The notes under the pieces are model-generated. The model did no database searches. It saw nothing but the letters and a program-made list of their open reading frames with translations, and was not told the origin of the DNA. A DNA stretch of 64,000 bases, from contig NZ_LMEE01000002.1 of NCBI RefSeq assembly GCF_001425305.1, positions 940,191 through 1,004,190 of the forward strand, read 5' to 3'. The position numbers were made by a program, and so were the translations under genes. The stretch is from Phenylobacterium sp. Root1290 (lineage in GTDB: Bacteria > Pseudomonadota > Alphaproteobacteria > Caulobacterales > Caulobacteraceae). Within the stretch, counting starts at the first letter, position 1. The number at the start of each line of letters is the position of its first letter. This document shows positions 1 to 8,205 of this stretch, in pieces.

Positions 1-594
1 ACCTCCAGCCTGGCTGACGAGAGCTTCTTCCCGCAGTTCCTGGACCTGCTGGCCGCCAACCGCGACCTGTCGGGCGCGCTGATCTTTGAACTGGGCCAGG
101 CCGCGTTCGACGCCCGCGGCTCGGTCGAGGCCCGCAACATGGGCAAGCTGGCCGACCTCGGCTTCCGCTTCTCGCTGGACAAGGTCACCAACCTCGACAT
201 CGACTTCCAGGACCTCGCCCGCTCGGACGTCAAGTTCCTCAAGATCGCTGCGCCGTTCCTGCTGGACGAACTGGCGGAGACCGACGAGGGCCTGATCCTC
301 CGCTCGCTGCCTGATCTGGCGGCCCAGGACTTCGCCTCGCTCACCCGCCGCTACGGCGTCGAGATCGTCGCCGAGAAGGTCGAGAGCGAGCGCCAGATCG
401 TCGACATCCTCGAGCTCGACATCGCCTATGGCCAGGGCCACCTGTTCGGCGAGCCGCGCGCCATCCGCGACGCGGTCCTGGCCGAGGCCGACGGTCCGGT
501 CGCCGATCCGGCGCCAAAGAGCGAGCCTCCGCTGCGCACGCGAGGCGGGGTCGGCGTGCTCGCCCGTCGGCACGCCGCCGCCACCCGGATCTGA
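1..594 (+). CDS. tipF: TipF-like degenerate EAL-domain protein, C-terminal part
   Basis: The reading frame is open from the first base and ends at a TGA, so only about 197 C-terminal residues are seen. They form an EAL-type fold with degenerate catalytic motifs: IFELGQ where active phosphodiesterases have an E-x-T/L core, SLDKVTNLD in place of the DDFGTG loop, and VAEKVES in place of AEGVET. A QGHLFGEP motif close to the end is the usual QGxxxxxP. In Caulobacter TipF is such a non-catalytic EAL protein; it binds cyclic-di-GMP and places the flagellum at the new pole. The neighbours (HAD, MaoC, RibF, IleS, LspA) agree with the caulobacterial tipF locus as I remember it. The N-terminal membrane and coiled-coil parts of TipF lie outside the window, so the identification rests on the EAL part and on context. 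Confidence 0.75.
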   Translation, partial: TSSLADESFFPQFLDLLAANRDLSGALIFELGQAAFDARGSVEARNMGKLADLGFRFSLDKVTNLDIDFQDLARSDVKFLKIAAPFLLDELAETDEGLILRSLPDLAAQDFASLTRRYGVEIVAEKVESERQIVDILELDIAYGQGHLFGEPRAIRDAVLAEADGPVADPAPKSEPPLRTRGGVGVLARRHAAATRI

Positions 595-640
595 CGCACC
601 GCATTGACCGGCGGGCCGGCGACCGTTACCGCCGCAAGCC

Positions 641-1504
641 ATGACCGCGCCTGTTCCGATCTCCGGCCTGTCGGCCGTCGCCGACCGCTATGACGTTCTG
701 CTCTCCGATGTCTGGGGCGTGATCCACAACGGACGCGAGAGCTTCCGCGACGCCTGCGCGGCGCTGGCCCGCTGGCGCGCCGAGCGCGGCCCGGTGATCC
801 TGATCTCCAACGCGCCGCGCCCGTCCAGCGCCGTCCACTCTCAGCTCGACCAGCTGGGCGTGCCGCGCGAAGCATGGTCGGCCTTCATTTCCTCGGGCGA
901 TGCGACCCGCATCCTCCTAAGCGGCCGTGCGCCCGGTCCGGCCTGGGCCATCGGCCCGGAGAAGGACTCGACGCTGTACGATGGGCTCGATCTGGCCTTC
1001 GCCGGCCCGGAGGACGCCGCCTTCATCTCGTGCACCGGCCCCTATGACGACGACGTCGAAGGGCCCGACGACTACGAGGAGCGCTTCAAGATCGCCCTCG
1101 CCCGCAAGCTGCCGATGATCTGCGCCAACCCCGACATCGTCGTCCAGAAGGGCGACCGCCTGATCTATTGCGGCGGGGCGCTGGCCCAGCGTTACGAGCA
1201 GATGGGCGGCGAGGTGATCATGGCCGGCAAACCGCATGCGCCGATCTACGACCTCTGCCTGACCGAGGCGCAGATGCTGCTCGGCCGTCCGCTGGACCGG
1301 GCGCGGGTCCTGTGCATCGGCGACGCCGTCGCAACCGACGCCAAGGGCGCCAATGACCAGGGCCTGGACGTGCTGTTCGTGGCCAGCGGCATCCATGGGG
1401 CCGAGACCATCGGGCCAGGCGGAGTCGACGCCCAGGCGGTCGAGGCGCTGCTGGCGAAAGACGGCGCGCGGGCGACCTACGCGATCGCCGATCTGGCGTG
1501 GTGA
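641..1504 (+). CDS. HAD superfamily subfamily IIA hydrolase (TIGR01459-like)
   Basis: A 287-residue protein of the NagD-like HAD-IIA group. Motif I is LLSDVWGVIHNG (about residues 20-31), motif II is the VILISNAPRPS stretch near residue 55, and motif III is CIGDAVATDAKGA near residue 227. The nucleophile pattern is D-x-W instead of D-x-D, which is characteristic of the alphaproteobacterial TIGR01459 family. It probably dephosphorylates a small phosphorylated metabolite, but the substrate is unknown. The ATG lies 46 bases after the tipF stop, and the gene is co-oriented with the MaoC hydratase and ribF genes that follow. Its neighbour ribF suggests, without proving, a role in flavin phosphate metabolism. 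Confidence 0.85.
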   Translation: MTAPVPISGLSAVADRYDVLLSDVWGVIHNGRESFRDACAALARWRAERGPVILISNAPRPSSAVHSQLDQLGVPREAWSAFISSGDATRILLSGRAPGPAWAIGPEKDSTLYDGLDLAFAGPEDAAFISCTGPYDDDVEGPDDYEERFKIALARKLPMICANPDIVVQKGDRLIYCGGALAQRYEQMGGEVIMAGKPHAPIYDLCLTEAQMLLGRPLDRARVLCIGDAVATDAKGANDQGLDVLFVASGIHGAETIGPGGVDAQAVEALLAKDGARATYAIADLAW

Positions 1505-1545
1505 GCAAAAGCCGCTAACTAGAGGCCGTGAGAGGGAGCGCGCGC

Positions 1546-1974
1546 GTGCAGGGGCTTTACTTCGAGGACTTGAGCGTCGGCCAGAGCGCCGAGACGACCA
1601 AGATCGTTGGCGCCGCCGATGTCGAGGCGTTCGCGGCCGTGTCGGGCGACACCAACCCGGTCCACCTGGACGAGGCCTACGCCCTCACCACCCCGTTCCA
1701 GGGGCGGATCGCCCACGGCATGCTGTCGGCCGCCTATATCTCCGCGGTGCTGGGCACCAAGCTGCCAGGGCCGGGCGCGATCTACATGACCCAGTCGCTG
1801 CGCTTCCGCCGGCCGGTGAAGATCGGCGACCCCGTCGTCACCCGCGTGACCGTCCAGGCTCTGGACGAGCGGCGGGGCTACGTCACCCTGAGCACGCTCT
1901 GCCAGGTGGACGGCAAGACCGTGGTCGACGGCGAGGCCGTGGTCGTGGCGCCCCGCCGCCCGAAGGACGCCTGA
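1546..1974 (+). CDS. MaoC-family (R)-specific enoyl hydratase
   Basis: A 142-residue single hot-dog protein. The hydratase-2 motif is visible as VSGDTNPVHLDEAYA (about residues 32-46), which contains the Asp and His that activate water, followed by IAHGML. Relatives hydrate trans-2-enoyl-CoA to (R)-3-hydroxyacyl-CoA. I chose the GTG at 1546 because AGAGGGAG lies seven bases upstream of it; an in-frame GTG at 1528 would add six residues but has no ribosome-binding site. The stop is four bases before the ribF start, so the two genes are probably co-transcribed. The substrate cannot be told from sequence. Confidence 0.85.
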   Translation: MQGLYFEDLSVGQSAETTKIVGAADVEAFAAVSGDTNPVHLDEAYALTTPFQGRIAHGMLSAAYISAVLGTKLPGPGAIYMTQSLRFRRPVKIGDPVVTRVTVQALDERRGYVTLSTLCQVDGKTVVDGEAVVVAPRRPKDA

Positions 1975-1978
1975 GACC

Positions 1979-2914
1979 ATGCGGATCGTCCACGGCTGGA
2001 AGGGGCTCGACGAGGCCGACAAGGGCGCGTCCGTCGCGCTCGGCAATTTCGACGGCGTGCACCGCGGCCACCAGCGGGTGATCGCCGAAGCCGCCAAGGC
2101 CGCCCAGGCGCTGAAGGCCCCGCTGGGGGTGATCAGTTTCGAGCCGCACCCGCGCCAGATTTTCCAGCCCGACGCCCCGACCTTCCGGATCATGGACACC
2201 GACCAGCAGGCCCGTGCGCTGGCGGCGCTGGGCGTCGATGTCTTCTATGTCCTGCCCTTCGACCGCGAGATGGCGAACCTGACCGACCGCGAGTTCGCCA
2301 CCCAGGTGCTGCACGAGGGCCTGGGCGTGCGCCACGTGGCCGTCGGCTTCGACATCTCGTTCGGCAAGGGCCGCACCGGCAGCCCGGAGTTGATGGCCGC
2401 TTACGGGCGCGAACTGGGCTTCTCGGTCTCTGTCGCCGAAGCGCTGGGCGACGGCGCGGAGAAGTTCTCCTCCACCGGCGTGCGCGCGGCCCTGCGCGAC
2501 GGTCGCCCGCAGGACGCGGCCGCGATCCTTGGGCGACCGTTCGCCATCGAGGGCGCGGTCGAGCACGGCCGCAAGCTGGGCCGCACGATCGGCTTCCCGA
2601 CCGCCAATGTCGCGTTGACCGACTACGTGATCCCCAAGCTCGGAGTCTACGCCACCCGCACGCGGCTGCCGGACGGGCGCGAGATCGCCGGCGTCGCCAA
2701 TATCGGCGTCAATCCGACCGTGCCGGGCGAAATCGCCCCCCGGCTGGAGGTCTGGTTGTTCGACTTCGACGAAGACCTCTACGACCAGGTCATCGAGACC
2801 GACCTGGTCGCCTATCTGCGACCCGAAGAGAAGTTCGACAGCCTCGAGACCATGATCGAACAGATCCGCGCTGACGCCGCCCAGGCCCGCGCGCTGCTGC
2901 TGCCGGAATTCTAG
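1979..2914 (+). CDS. ribF: Bifunctional riboflavin kinase / FAD synthetase RibF
   Basis: At 311 residues this matches the usual RibF length. The N-terminal half is the nucleotidyltransferase (FAD synthetase) domain, with GNFDGVHRGH near residue 22 as the nucleotide-binding signature. The C-terminal half is the flavokinase domain, with GRTIGFPTAN near residue 200 and the NIGVNPT strand. The enzyme phosphorylates riboflavin to FMN and adenylylates FMN to FAD in the cytoplasm. It is the third gene of a plus-strand run and ends just before a repeat element that separates it from a convergent gene. No FMN riboswitch is visible upstream, since the gene starts four bases after its neighbour. Confidence 0.95.
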   Translation: MRIVHGWKGLDEADKGASVALGNFDGVHRGHQRVIAEAAKAAQALKAPLGVISFEPHPRQIFQPDAPTFRIMDTDQQARALAALGVDVFYVLPFDREMANLTDREFATQVLHEGLGVRHVAVGFDISFGKGRTGSPELMAAYGRELGFSVSVAEALGDGAEKFSSTGVRAALRDGRPQDAAAILGRPFAIEGAVEHGRKLGRTIGFPTANVALTDYVIPKLGVYATRTRLPDGREIAGVANIGVNPTVPGEIAPRLEVWLFDFDEDLYDQVIETDLVAYLRPEEKFDSLETMIEQIRADAAQARALLLPEF

Positions 2915-2932
2915 GCCGGGCCCGGCGAAAGG

Positions 2933-3066
2933 TGTCATCCCGGAAAGCGCGCAGCGCTTGTCCGGGACCCATTCGCGCTGGACGGGGCGAATGGGTGCGG
3001 ACGAGCCAAGTTCTGATCCATCCGGTGTTCATGGGTCCCGGTCTTGCTGCGCAAACCGGGATGACA
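2933..3066. repeat. Composite intergenic palindrome (GTCATCCC...GGGATGAC), copy 1
   Basis: The element begins TGTCATCCCGG and ends CCGGGATGACA, so the whole unit is an inverted repeat. Each half is itself a hairpin: the left has CCCGGA...TCCGGG with an inner AAGCGC/GCGCTT stem, the right has CCCGGT...ACCGGG with an inner TTGC/GCAA stem. The halves meet around the ACCCATTCGC / CATGGGT stretches. It fills the gap between the convergent ribF and Rnk-type genes and could stop transcription from both sides. Related copies lie at 30976-31111, 41684-41809 and 47762-47857. I saw no GANTC site in this copy. Confidence 0.85.
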
Positions 3067-3073
3067 GCTGGGC

Positions 3074-3466
3074 TCAATCCTCGATCGACAGCACCTCGAT
3101 CTCGCGGACGCGCTCGTCGGAGCCTTCCCAGCGGAAGACGTCGCCGACCGACAGGCCGATCAGGGCCGCGCCGATCGGGGCCAGCACCGAGATGCGGTTT
3201 TCGTCCACGTTCGCCTCGCCCGGCAGGCCGACCCGCACGGTGCGGTCGCGGTTGAGGGCCAGGTCCCGGTAAGTGACCTTCGAGCCCAGGCGCACGAACT
3301 TCGAGCGGCGATCGGTGTCGGGCACGATGGCGAACCGCTCCAGTTCCTCCAGCAGCAGGCTGGCTCCGGGCATGGGCGAGCGCGAGGCGCTGCCGATCGC
3401 GGTCAGTTTTTCAAAGTCGGCTTCAGTCGCCCGCACCTTGGGGCGGGCCTTGGTCTTCACAGCCAT
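3074..3466 (-). CDS. GreA/GreB C-terminal-type regulator (Rnk-like)
   Basis: A 130-residue protein. The N-terminal part is a short basic helix region, and from about residue 50 onward it has the FKBP-like C-terminal domain of GreA/GreB and Rnk: RLGSKVTYRDL, then ISVLAPIGAALIGLSVGDVFRWE, which corresponds to the conserved ISxxSPxGxALxGxxxGD pattern. The long antiparallel coiled-coil tip with acidic residues that rescues stalled polymerase in GreA is lacking, so it resembles Rnk, the regulator of nucleoside diphosphate kinase. Such proteins bind RNA polymerase near the secondary channel. A small ORF lies 20 bases upstream on the same strand and may form an operon with it. Confidence 0.8.
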   Translation of the reverse strand: MAVKTKARPKVRATEADFEKLTAIGSASRSPMPGASLLLEELERFAIVPDTDRRSKFVRLGSKVTYRDLALNRDRTVRVGLPGEANVDENRISVLAPIGAALIGLSVGDVFRWEGSDERVREIEVLSIED

Positions 3467-3486
3467 GATTGGCTCCTTGTCTGGTT

Positions 3487-3645
3487 TCAGGCCGCGCTGG
3501 GCGGCGTGTCGTCGTCTGGATCGGGATGCACAGGCGGCTCGCGCCGCCGCGGGAAGGCGATCACCTTCTCCGTCACGGGATCCGAATTCTGGGCAGGGGA
3601 AAGTACACCCGCAGTATCTGCGGGCGGCGGCCTACGATTTTGCAT
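3487..3645 (-). CDS. Small hypothetical protein
   Basis: A 52-residue, proline-rich, charged reading frame with a central KVIAFPRRREPP stretch, similar in style to short alphaproteobacterial proteins that carry a V-I-x-F-x-R-R core, and an acidic end DPDDDTPPSAA. I chose the ATG at 3645 because GGGGAG lies upstream at suitable spacing; a start at 3675 would add ten residues. It ends 20 bases before the Rnk-like gene on the same strand. It is probably largely disordered, and I assign no function. The good ribosome-binding site is the main evidence that it is real. Confidence 0.45.
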   Translation of the reverse strand: MQNRRPPPADTAGVLSPAQNSDPVTEKVIAFPRRREPPVHPDPDDDTPPSAA

Positions 3646-4054
3646 GTCACGATGCTCCCCGCGGCGGAACGCCACGGCTGAAAAGCTAGTGATCAGGATT
3701 TCGGATGCAGCATCCCCGAACTCTCGGCGCGCAGCCGCTATGAGTTCGGGGCTAGTCTCCTTCGACTAGGCGTCCCGCATGGTGCGCTCGGCGCGGCATG
3801 TTCATGCAAATACACATCCTGATCCGATCCTGACCGCCCCGGGTCTGGATGTCAAATCGCCGCCAGCGGGCCGCCGCCGCCCGGCAAAGGGGCTCGCGCC
3901 CATCGGCGCCCTCTGCTACAGCCCGGGGCATGACTTCGGTTCGGAAAACCCCGCGAATTATTCGCCCGGCGTGACGCCGCCGGACGATCGCTCCAGCGCG
4001 CGCCGGGTTCCACCCGCTCAAGTCCCCAAGTTCCGAGCCAAGCTGGAAAGTCCC
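3646..4054. promoter_or_regulatory. Divergent intergenic region upstream of ileS, with a hairpin
   Basis: This 409-base stretch lies between the small minus-strand ORF and ileS and holds no convincing gene. A 10-bp inverted repeat, CCCCGAACTC (3714-3723) and GAGTTCGGGG (3742-3751) with an 18-base loop, is followed directly by CTAG. The remainder is GC-rich leader, and the only clear translation signal is GGAAAG just before the ileS ATG. An in-frame extension of ileS up to 3779 exists but is not like IleS N-termini. Confidence 0.5.
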
Positions 4055-6967
4055 ATGGCCGACGACGTCGAAAAGCCTTCGCGCGACTATCGCGAAACCG
4101 TCTTCCTCCCGGAAACCCCGTTCCCGATGCGTGCGGGCCTGCCGCAGAAGGAGCCGGAAATCCTGGACCGCTGGGCGAAGGCCGACCTCTACAACACCAT
4201 CCGCGCCGAGCGGCAGCGCGCCGGCGCGCCGCTGTTCGTGCTGCACGACGGTCCGCCCTATGCCAACGGCGCCATCCACATCGGCCACGCCCTGCAGAAG
4301 ACCCTGAAGGACTTCGTGGTCCGCTCGCGCTTCCTGCTTGGCTACGACGTCGACTACGTGCCGGGCTGGGACTGCCACGGCCTGCCCATCGAGTGGCAGA
4401 TCGAGAAGGAACTGAAGGAAAAGGGACGCCGCAAGGACGAGGTCTCCAAGGCCGAGTTCCGCGCCCGGTGCCGCGAGTACGCCGCCCACTGGATCGACGT
4501 GCAGCGCGATGGCTTCAAGCGGCTGGGCGTGATCGGCGACTGGGAGCACCGCTACGCGACCATGGACTATTCGAGCGAGGCCGCGATCGTGGCCGAGTTC
4601 CACAAGTTCGTGGCCTCGGGCCAGCTCTATCGCGGCTCCAAGCCGGTGATGTGGAGCCCGGTCGAGCGCACCGCCCTGGCCGACGCCGAGGTCGAGTACC
4701 ACGACCACGTCTCGCCGACGATCTGGGTGAAGTTCCCGGTCGTCGAGGGCAGCGACGCCGCCCGCGGGGCCAGCGTGGTGATCTGGACCACAACGCCCTG
4801 GACCATCCCCGCCAACCGGGCGATCAGCTATTCGGACTCGGTCGACTACGCCGTCTTCCAGGTCGAGGCCATGGAAGAGGGGCTGGAGTTCGAGCCTTGG
4901 GCCAAGGCCGGCGACAAGCTGATCCTCGCCGACAAGCTGGCCGACGACGTGTTCAAGGCCGCCAAGATCGCCAAGTGGCGCAGGATCGAAGCCATCGATC
5001 CGCAAGGCATGGTCTGCGAGCACCCGCTGCACGCCCTCGACGCCCACTATGCGTTCCAGGTGCCGCTGCTGGACGGCGACCACGTGACCGACGACGCCGG
5101 CACCGGCTTCGTCCACACCGCGCCCGGCCACGGCGCCGACGACTACCTGGTGTGGCTGGCCCACGGCCATCGCGACATCCCCGACACCGTCGATCCGGAC
5201 GGGGCCTACTATCCGCACGTGCCGCTGTTCGCGGGCCTCAAGGTGCTGGAGACCGAGGGCAAGAAGGCCGGAAAGTTCGGCCCGGCCAACGGCGCGGTCA
5301 TGGAAAAGCTGATCGAGGCCGGCGGCCTGCTGGCCCGCGGCCGGATGGAGCACTCCTATCCGCACTCGTGGCGCTCCAAGGCGCCGGTGATCTTCCGCAA
5401 CACGCCGCAGTGGTTCATCCGCATGGACGAGCCGGTCGACACCCCCGAGCTGGGCGGCCGCACCCTGCGCGAGACGGCGCTGGAAGCCATCGAGGCGACG
5501 GCCTTCTATCCGGCCGGCGGCAAGAACCGCATCCGCTCGATGGTCGAGAGCCGCCCGGACTGGCTGATCAGCCGTCAGCGCGCCTGGGGCGCGCCGCTGG
5601 CCATGTTCGTCGACAAGGAGACCAACCAGCCGCTGCACGATCCGCAGGTCGACCAGCGCATCATCGAGGCGATCAAGGCCGAGGGCGCCGACGCCTGGTT
5701 CAACCGCCCGGTCACCGACTTCCTCGGCGCGCACGATCCCGAGCGCTACGAGAAGATCGACGACATCCTGGACGTCTGGTTCGACTCCGGGTCGACCCAC
5801 GCCTTCACGCTGGAGAATCGCGAGCACACCCGGTGGCCGGCGGATCTCTACCTCGAGGGCTCCGACCAGCACCGCGGCTGGTTCCAGTCCTCGCTGCTGG
5901 AAAGCTCCGGCACCCGCGGCCGCGCCCCCTACGACGCCATCCTCACCCACGGTTTCACCATGGATGAGAACGGCGAGAAGATGTCGAAGTCCAAGGGCAA
6001 CGTCGTCGACCCGCAGGCGGTGATCCGCGAGTCCGGGGCCGAGATCATCCGCCTCTGGGCGGCGATGATCGACTATTCCGACGACAGCCGCATCGGCAAG
6101 ACGGTGCTGCAGACGACGTCCGACGCCTATCGCAAGCTGCGCAACACCGTCCGCTACATGCTGGGCGCCCTGGCCGACTATGCGCCCGACGAGGCGGTCG
6201 AGCTGGAGCAGATGCCGCCGCTGGAGCGCTTCATCCTGCACCGCCTGTGGGAATTGGACGCCCAGGTGCGAGCCGGTTACGAGGGCTATGTCTTCCAGGA
6301 CGTGATCCGGCCGATCATCGAATTCTGCCAGAACGAGCTCAGCTCGCTGTTCTTCGACATCCGCCGCGACAGCCTCTATTGCGACCGCCCCGACGCTCTC
6401 CGCCGCCGCGCCGCGCGCACGGTGATGGAAGCGGTGTTCGAGCGGATCACCGCCTGGCTGGCCCCGCTGATGCCGTTCACGATGGAAGAGGCCTGGACCA
6501 CCCGCTATCCGGACACCCACTCCAACTGCCTGCGGCAGATCCCGGCGACCCCGGCCGAGTGGCGCAACGACGCGGAGGCCGAGCGCTGGGCCAAGGTGCA
6601 GCAGGTGACCTCGGTGGTCACCGGCGCGCTGGAAGTCGAGCGCCGTGAAAAGCGCATGGGCGCGGCCCTGGAAGCGGCGCCCCGCGTACATGTGACCGAC
6701 GCCGAACTGCTGGCCGCCTTCGAAGGCCTGGACGCCGCCGAAGTGTTCCGCACCAGCCAGGCCGCCCTGGTCCAGGGCGAGGGTCCGGCCGGCGCCTTCC
6801 GCCTAGCCGAGGTTCCCGGCGTCGCCGTCGAGCCGCTGAAGGCCGAGGGACGCAAGTGCGCCCGCTCCTGGCGGATCCTGCCGGAAGTGGGTTCCGATCC
6901 GCGATATCCCGACCTGTCGCTGCGTGACGCTGACGCGGTGGCCGCCTGGGACGCTGCGCGGGCTTGA
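4055..6967 (+). CDS. ileS: Isoleucyl-tRNA synthetase
   Basis: A 970-residue class I synthetase that charges tRNA-Ile. Visible in order: the HIGH signature in PPYANGAIHIGHAL (about residues 67-80), the editing domain with TTTPWTIPANRA near residue 250, an LEGSDQHRGWFQSS block, and the KMSKSKGN loop near residue 647. The ATG at 4055 follows GGAAAG by four bases and gives MADDVEKPSRDYRETVFLP, a normal IleS start; the frame stays open further upstream but is not conserved-looking. The C-terminal zinc-finger region is degenerate: KCARSW keeps one of the usual paired cysteines and no later pair is present. lspA follows 54 bases downstream. Confidence 0.97.
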   Translation: MADDVEKPSRDYRETVFLPETPFPMRAGLPQKEPEILDRWAKADLYNTIRAERQRAGAPLFVLHDGPPYANGAIHIGHALQKTLKDFVVRSRFLLGYDVDYVPGWDCHGLPIEWQIEKELKEKGRRKDEVSKAEFRARCREYAAHWIDVQRDGFKRLGVIGDWEHRYATMDYSSEAAIVAEFHKFVASGQLYRGSKPVMWSPVERTALADAEVEYHDHVSPTIWVKFPVVEGSDAARGASVVIWTTTPWTIPANRAISYSDSVDYAVFQVEAMEEGLEFEPWAKAGDKLILADKLADDVFKAAKIAKWRRIEAIDPQGMVCEHPLHALDAHYAFQVPLLDGDHVTDDAGTGFVHTAPGHGADDYLVWLAHGHRDIPDTVDPDGAYYPHVPLFAGLKVLETEGKKAGKFGPANGAVMEKLIEAGGLLARGRMEHSYPHSWRSKAPVIFRNTPQWFIRMDEPVDTPELGGRTLRETALEAIEATAFYPAGGKNRIRSMVESRPDWLISRQRAWGAPLAMFVDKETNQPLHDPQVDQRIIEAIKAEGADAWFNRPVTDFLGAHDPERYEKIDDILDVWFDSGSTHAFTLENREHTRWPADLYLEGSDQHRGWFQSSLLESSGTRGRAPYDAILTHGFTMDENGEKMSKSKGNVVDPQAVIRESGAEIIRLWAAMIDYSDDSRIGKTVLQTTSDAYRKLRNTVRYMLGALADYAPDEAVELEQMPPLERFILHRLWELDAQVRAGYEGYVFQDVIRPIIEFCQNELSSLFFDIRRDSLYCDRPDALRRRAARTVMEAVFERITAWLAPLMPFTMEEAWTTRYPDTHSNCLRQIPATPAEWRNDAEAERWAKVQQVTSVVTGALEVERREKRMGAALEAAPRVHVTDAELLAAFEGLDAAEVFRTSQAALVQGEGPAGAFRLAEVPGVAVEPLKAEGRKCARSWRILPEVGSDPRYPDLSLRDADAVAAWDAARA

Positions 6968-7021
6968 GCCTGACCGCAGGATAAACCACAGTTCCGGTCG
7001 CTCCAGCGGGGCGACCGGAAA

Positions 7022-7519
7022 ATGGGAGCACCCTTGAAGTCCATCTCCAAACTCGGCCTGGCGGCCTACGGTCTGGCCGCCTTCGTGATCCTGGCCGACC
7101 AGTTGTCGAAGTACTGGATCCTCTACGTCTACGATCTGCCGTCACGGTTCTCGACGCCGATCGCGGGCCCGTTCTCACTGACCATGGTGTGGAATCGCGG
7201 CGTCAGCTTCGGGCTGTTCCGCGCAGACGCCGATCTTGCGCGCTGGCTTCTGACCATCTTCTCGATCGGCGTGGCCATCGCCCTGGCGATCTGGGTGCGC
7301 AAGACCGATCGGCCGCTCCTGAGCCTCGGGCTGGGCTTGGTGATCGGGGGTGCGATCGGCAACGCCATCGACCGCATTCGCTTCGGCGCGGTGGTCGATT
7401 TCCTGGATTTCCAACGCCTCGGGTTCTTCCCGTGGGTGTTCAACGTCGCCGACAGCGCCATCACTGTCGGGGTCGTCTTCTTGTTGCTTGATTCCCTGCG
7501 TAAGGAATCGGCTGCTTAA
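7022..7519 (+). CDS. lspA: Lipoprotein signal peptidase (signal peptidase II)
   Basis: A 165-residue inner-membrane aspartyl protease that cleaves prolipoproteins at the lipobox. Four hydrophobic segments are visible. Conserved motifs include ADQLSK near residue 26, WNRGVSFG near residue 58, and the two catalytic aspartates in GNAIDRIRFG and FNVADSAI. The ileS-lspA order is common in proteobacteria. The start is uncertain: ATG at 7022 has a weak upstream site, whereas TTG at 7034 is preceded by GGGAG at short spacing and would remove four residues. The gene after it encodes a lipoprotein, a plausible substrate. Confidence 0.95.
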   Translation: MGAPLKSISKLGLAAYGLAAFVILADQLSKYWILYVYDLPSRFSTPIAGPFSLTMVWNRGVSFGLFRADADLARWLLTIFSIGVAIALAIWVRKTDRPLLSLGLGLVIGGAIGNAIDRIRFGAVVDFLDFQRLGFFPWVFNVADSAITVGVVFLLLDSLRKESAA

Positions 7520-7598
7520 TCGCGTTGGCGGGTATGCCCGTATGCGCTATTTACCCACCCTTCACCGCCGGGGGGCGGCTTTCGGAGACTCAAAGTTG

Positions 7599-8168
7599 AT
7601 GCGTCTGAACCGTGTGCTCGTCGCGTCCGCCCTCGTTGCGGCGACCGGCCTTGGCCTCGCAGGCTGCAATTCCACCCGGAACGCCCTGGGCATGACCAAG
7701 GTCACTCCCGACGAATTCCGGGTCGTATCCAAGGCGCCGCTGGTGGTGCCGCCGGAATACGCCCTGCGCCCGCCAGCGCCCGGCGAACCGCGCCCGCAGG
7801 AACTGCAGCCGGAAAGCGCCGCGCGTAACGCCCTGCTTGGCGCGCGCGAAGCCCAAGCGCGCTCGGACGGCGAGAAGCTGCTGGTCGCCAAGGCCGGCGC
7901 CGACAAGGCCGACCCGCTGATCCGCTATGTGGTCGACGACGAGACCGGCGCGCTGGCGCACAAGGACAAGTCGTTCTCCGACAAGGTGATGTTCTGGAAG
8001 CCGGGCGAGCCCACCTCCAGCGCAGCCGTCGTGGCCGCCGCGGGCGACAATGTTCCGGCTCCGGTCGATCCGGCCGCGGAAGAGGCCAAGGTCAAGGGCC
8101 TGACCGGCGGCGCGCCCGTCGTCATCTCCCGCGAGAAGCAGACCCGCATCAAGTTGCCGGGCCTCTAG
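7599..8168 (+). CDS. DUF3035-type outer-membrane lipoprotein
   Basis: A 189-residue predicted lipoprotein. The signal peptide runs MRLNRVLVASALVAATGLG and ends in the lipobox LAGC, so Cys23 would be lipidated. The mature part begins NSTRNALGMTKVTPDEF, followed by a proline-rich linker and RVVSKAPLVVPPEYALRPP, the pattern of the alphaproteobacterial DUF3035 family. Members are thought to lie at the outer membrane; some alphaproteobacterial lipoproteins of this kind have been linked to the BAM complex, but I cannot confirm that for this one. The ATG follows GGAG by about eleven bases and is 79 bases after lspA. A hairpin terminator follows. Confidence 0.8.
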   Translation: MRLNRVLVASALVAATGLGLAGCNSTRNALGMTKVTPDEFRVVSKAPLVVPPEYALRPPAPGEPRPQELQPESAARNALLGAREAQARSDGEKLLVAKAGADKADPLIRYVVDDETGALAHKDKSFSDKVMFWKPGEPTSSAAVVAAAGDNVPAPVDPAAEEAKVKGLTGGAPVVISREKQTRIKLPGL

Positions 8169-8183
8169 GCAGCCGCCTCGAAC

Positions 8184-8203
8184 GCTCCCCCTCGCGGGGG
8201 AGC
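8184..8203. terminator. Hairpin between convergent genes
   Basis: A perfect 8-bp stem, GCTCCCCC / GGGGGAGC, with a TCGC loop. It lies between the stops of the DUF3035 lipoprotein gene and the convergent TraB/GumN gene. There is no long T-tract, so it is a moderate-strength bidirectional candidate. Confidence 0.55.
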
Positions 8204-8205
8204 AT

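Noticed and set aside
3752..6691. A 979-codon open frame on the minus strand opposite ileS
   Set aside because: It is an antisense shadow of a GC-rich gene: composition dominated by Arg, Ala, Val and Asp with no recognisable domain, and ileS is unambiguous.
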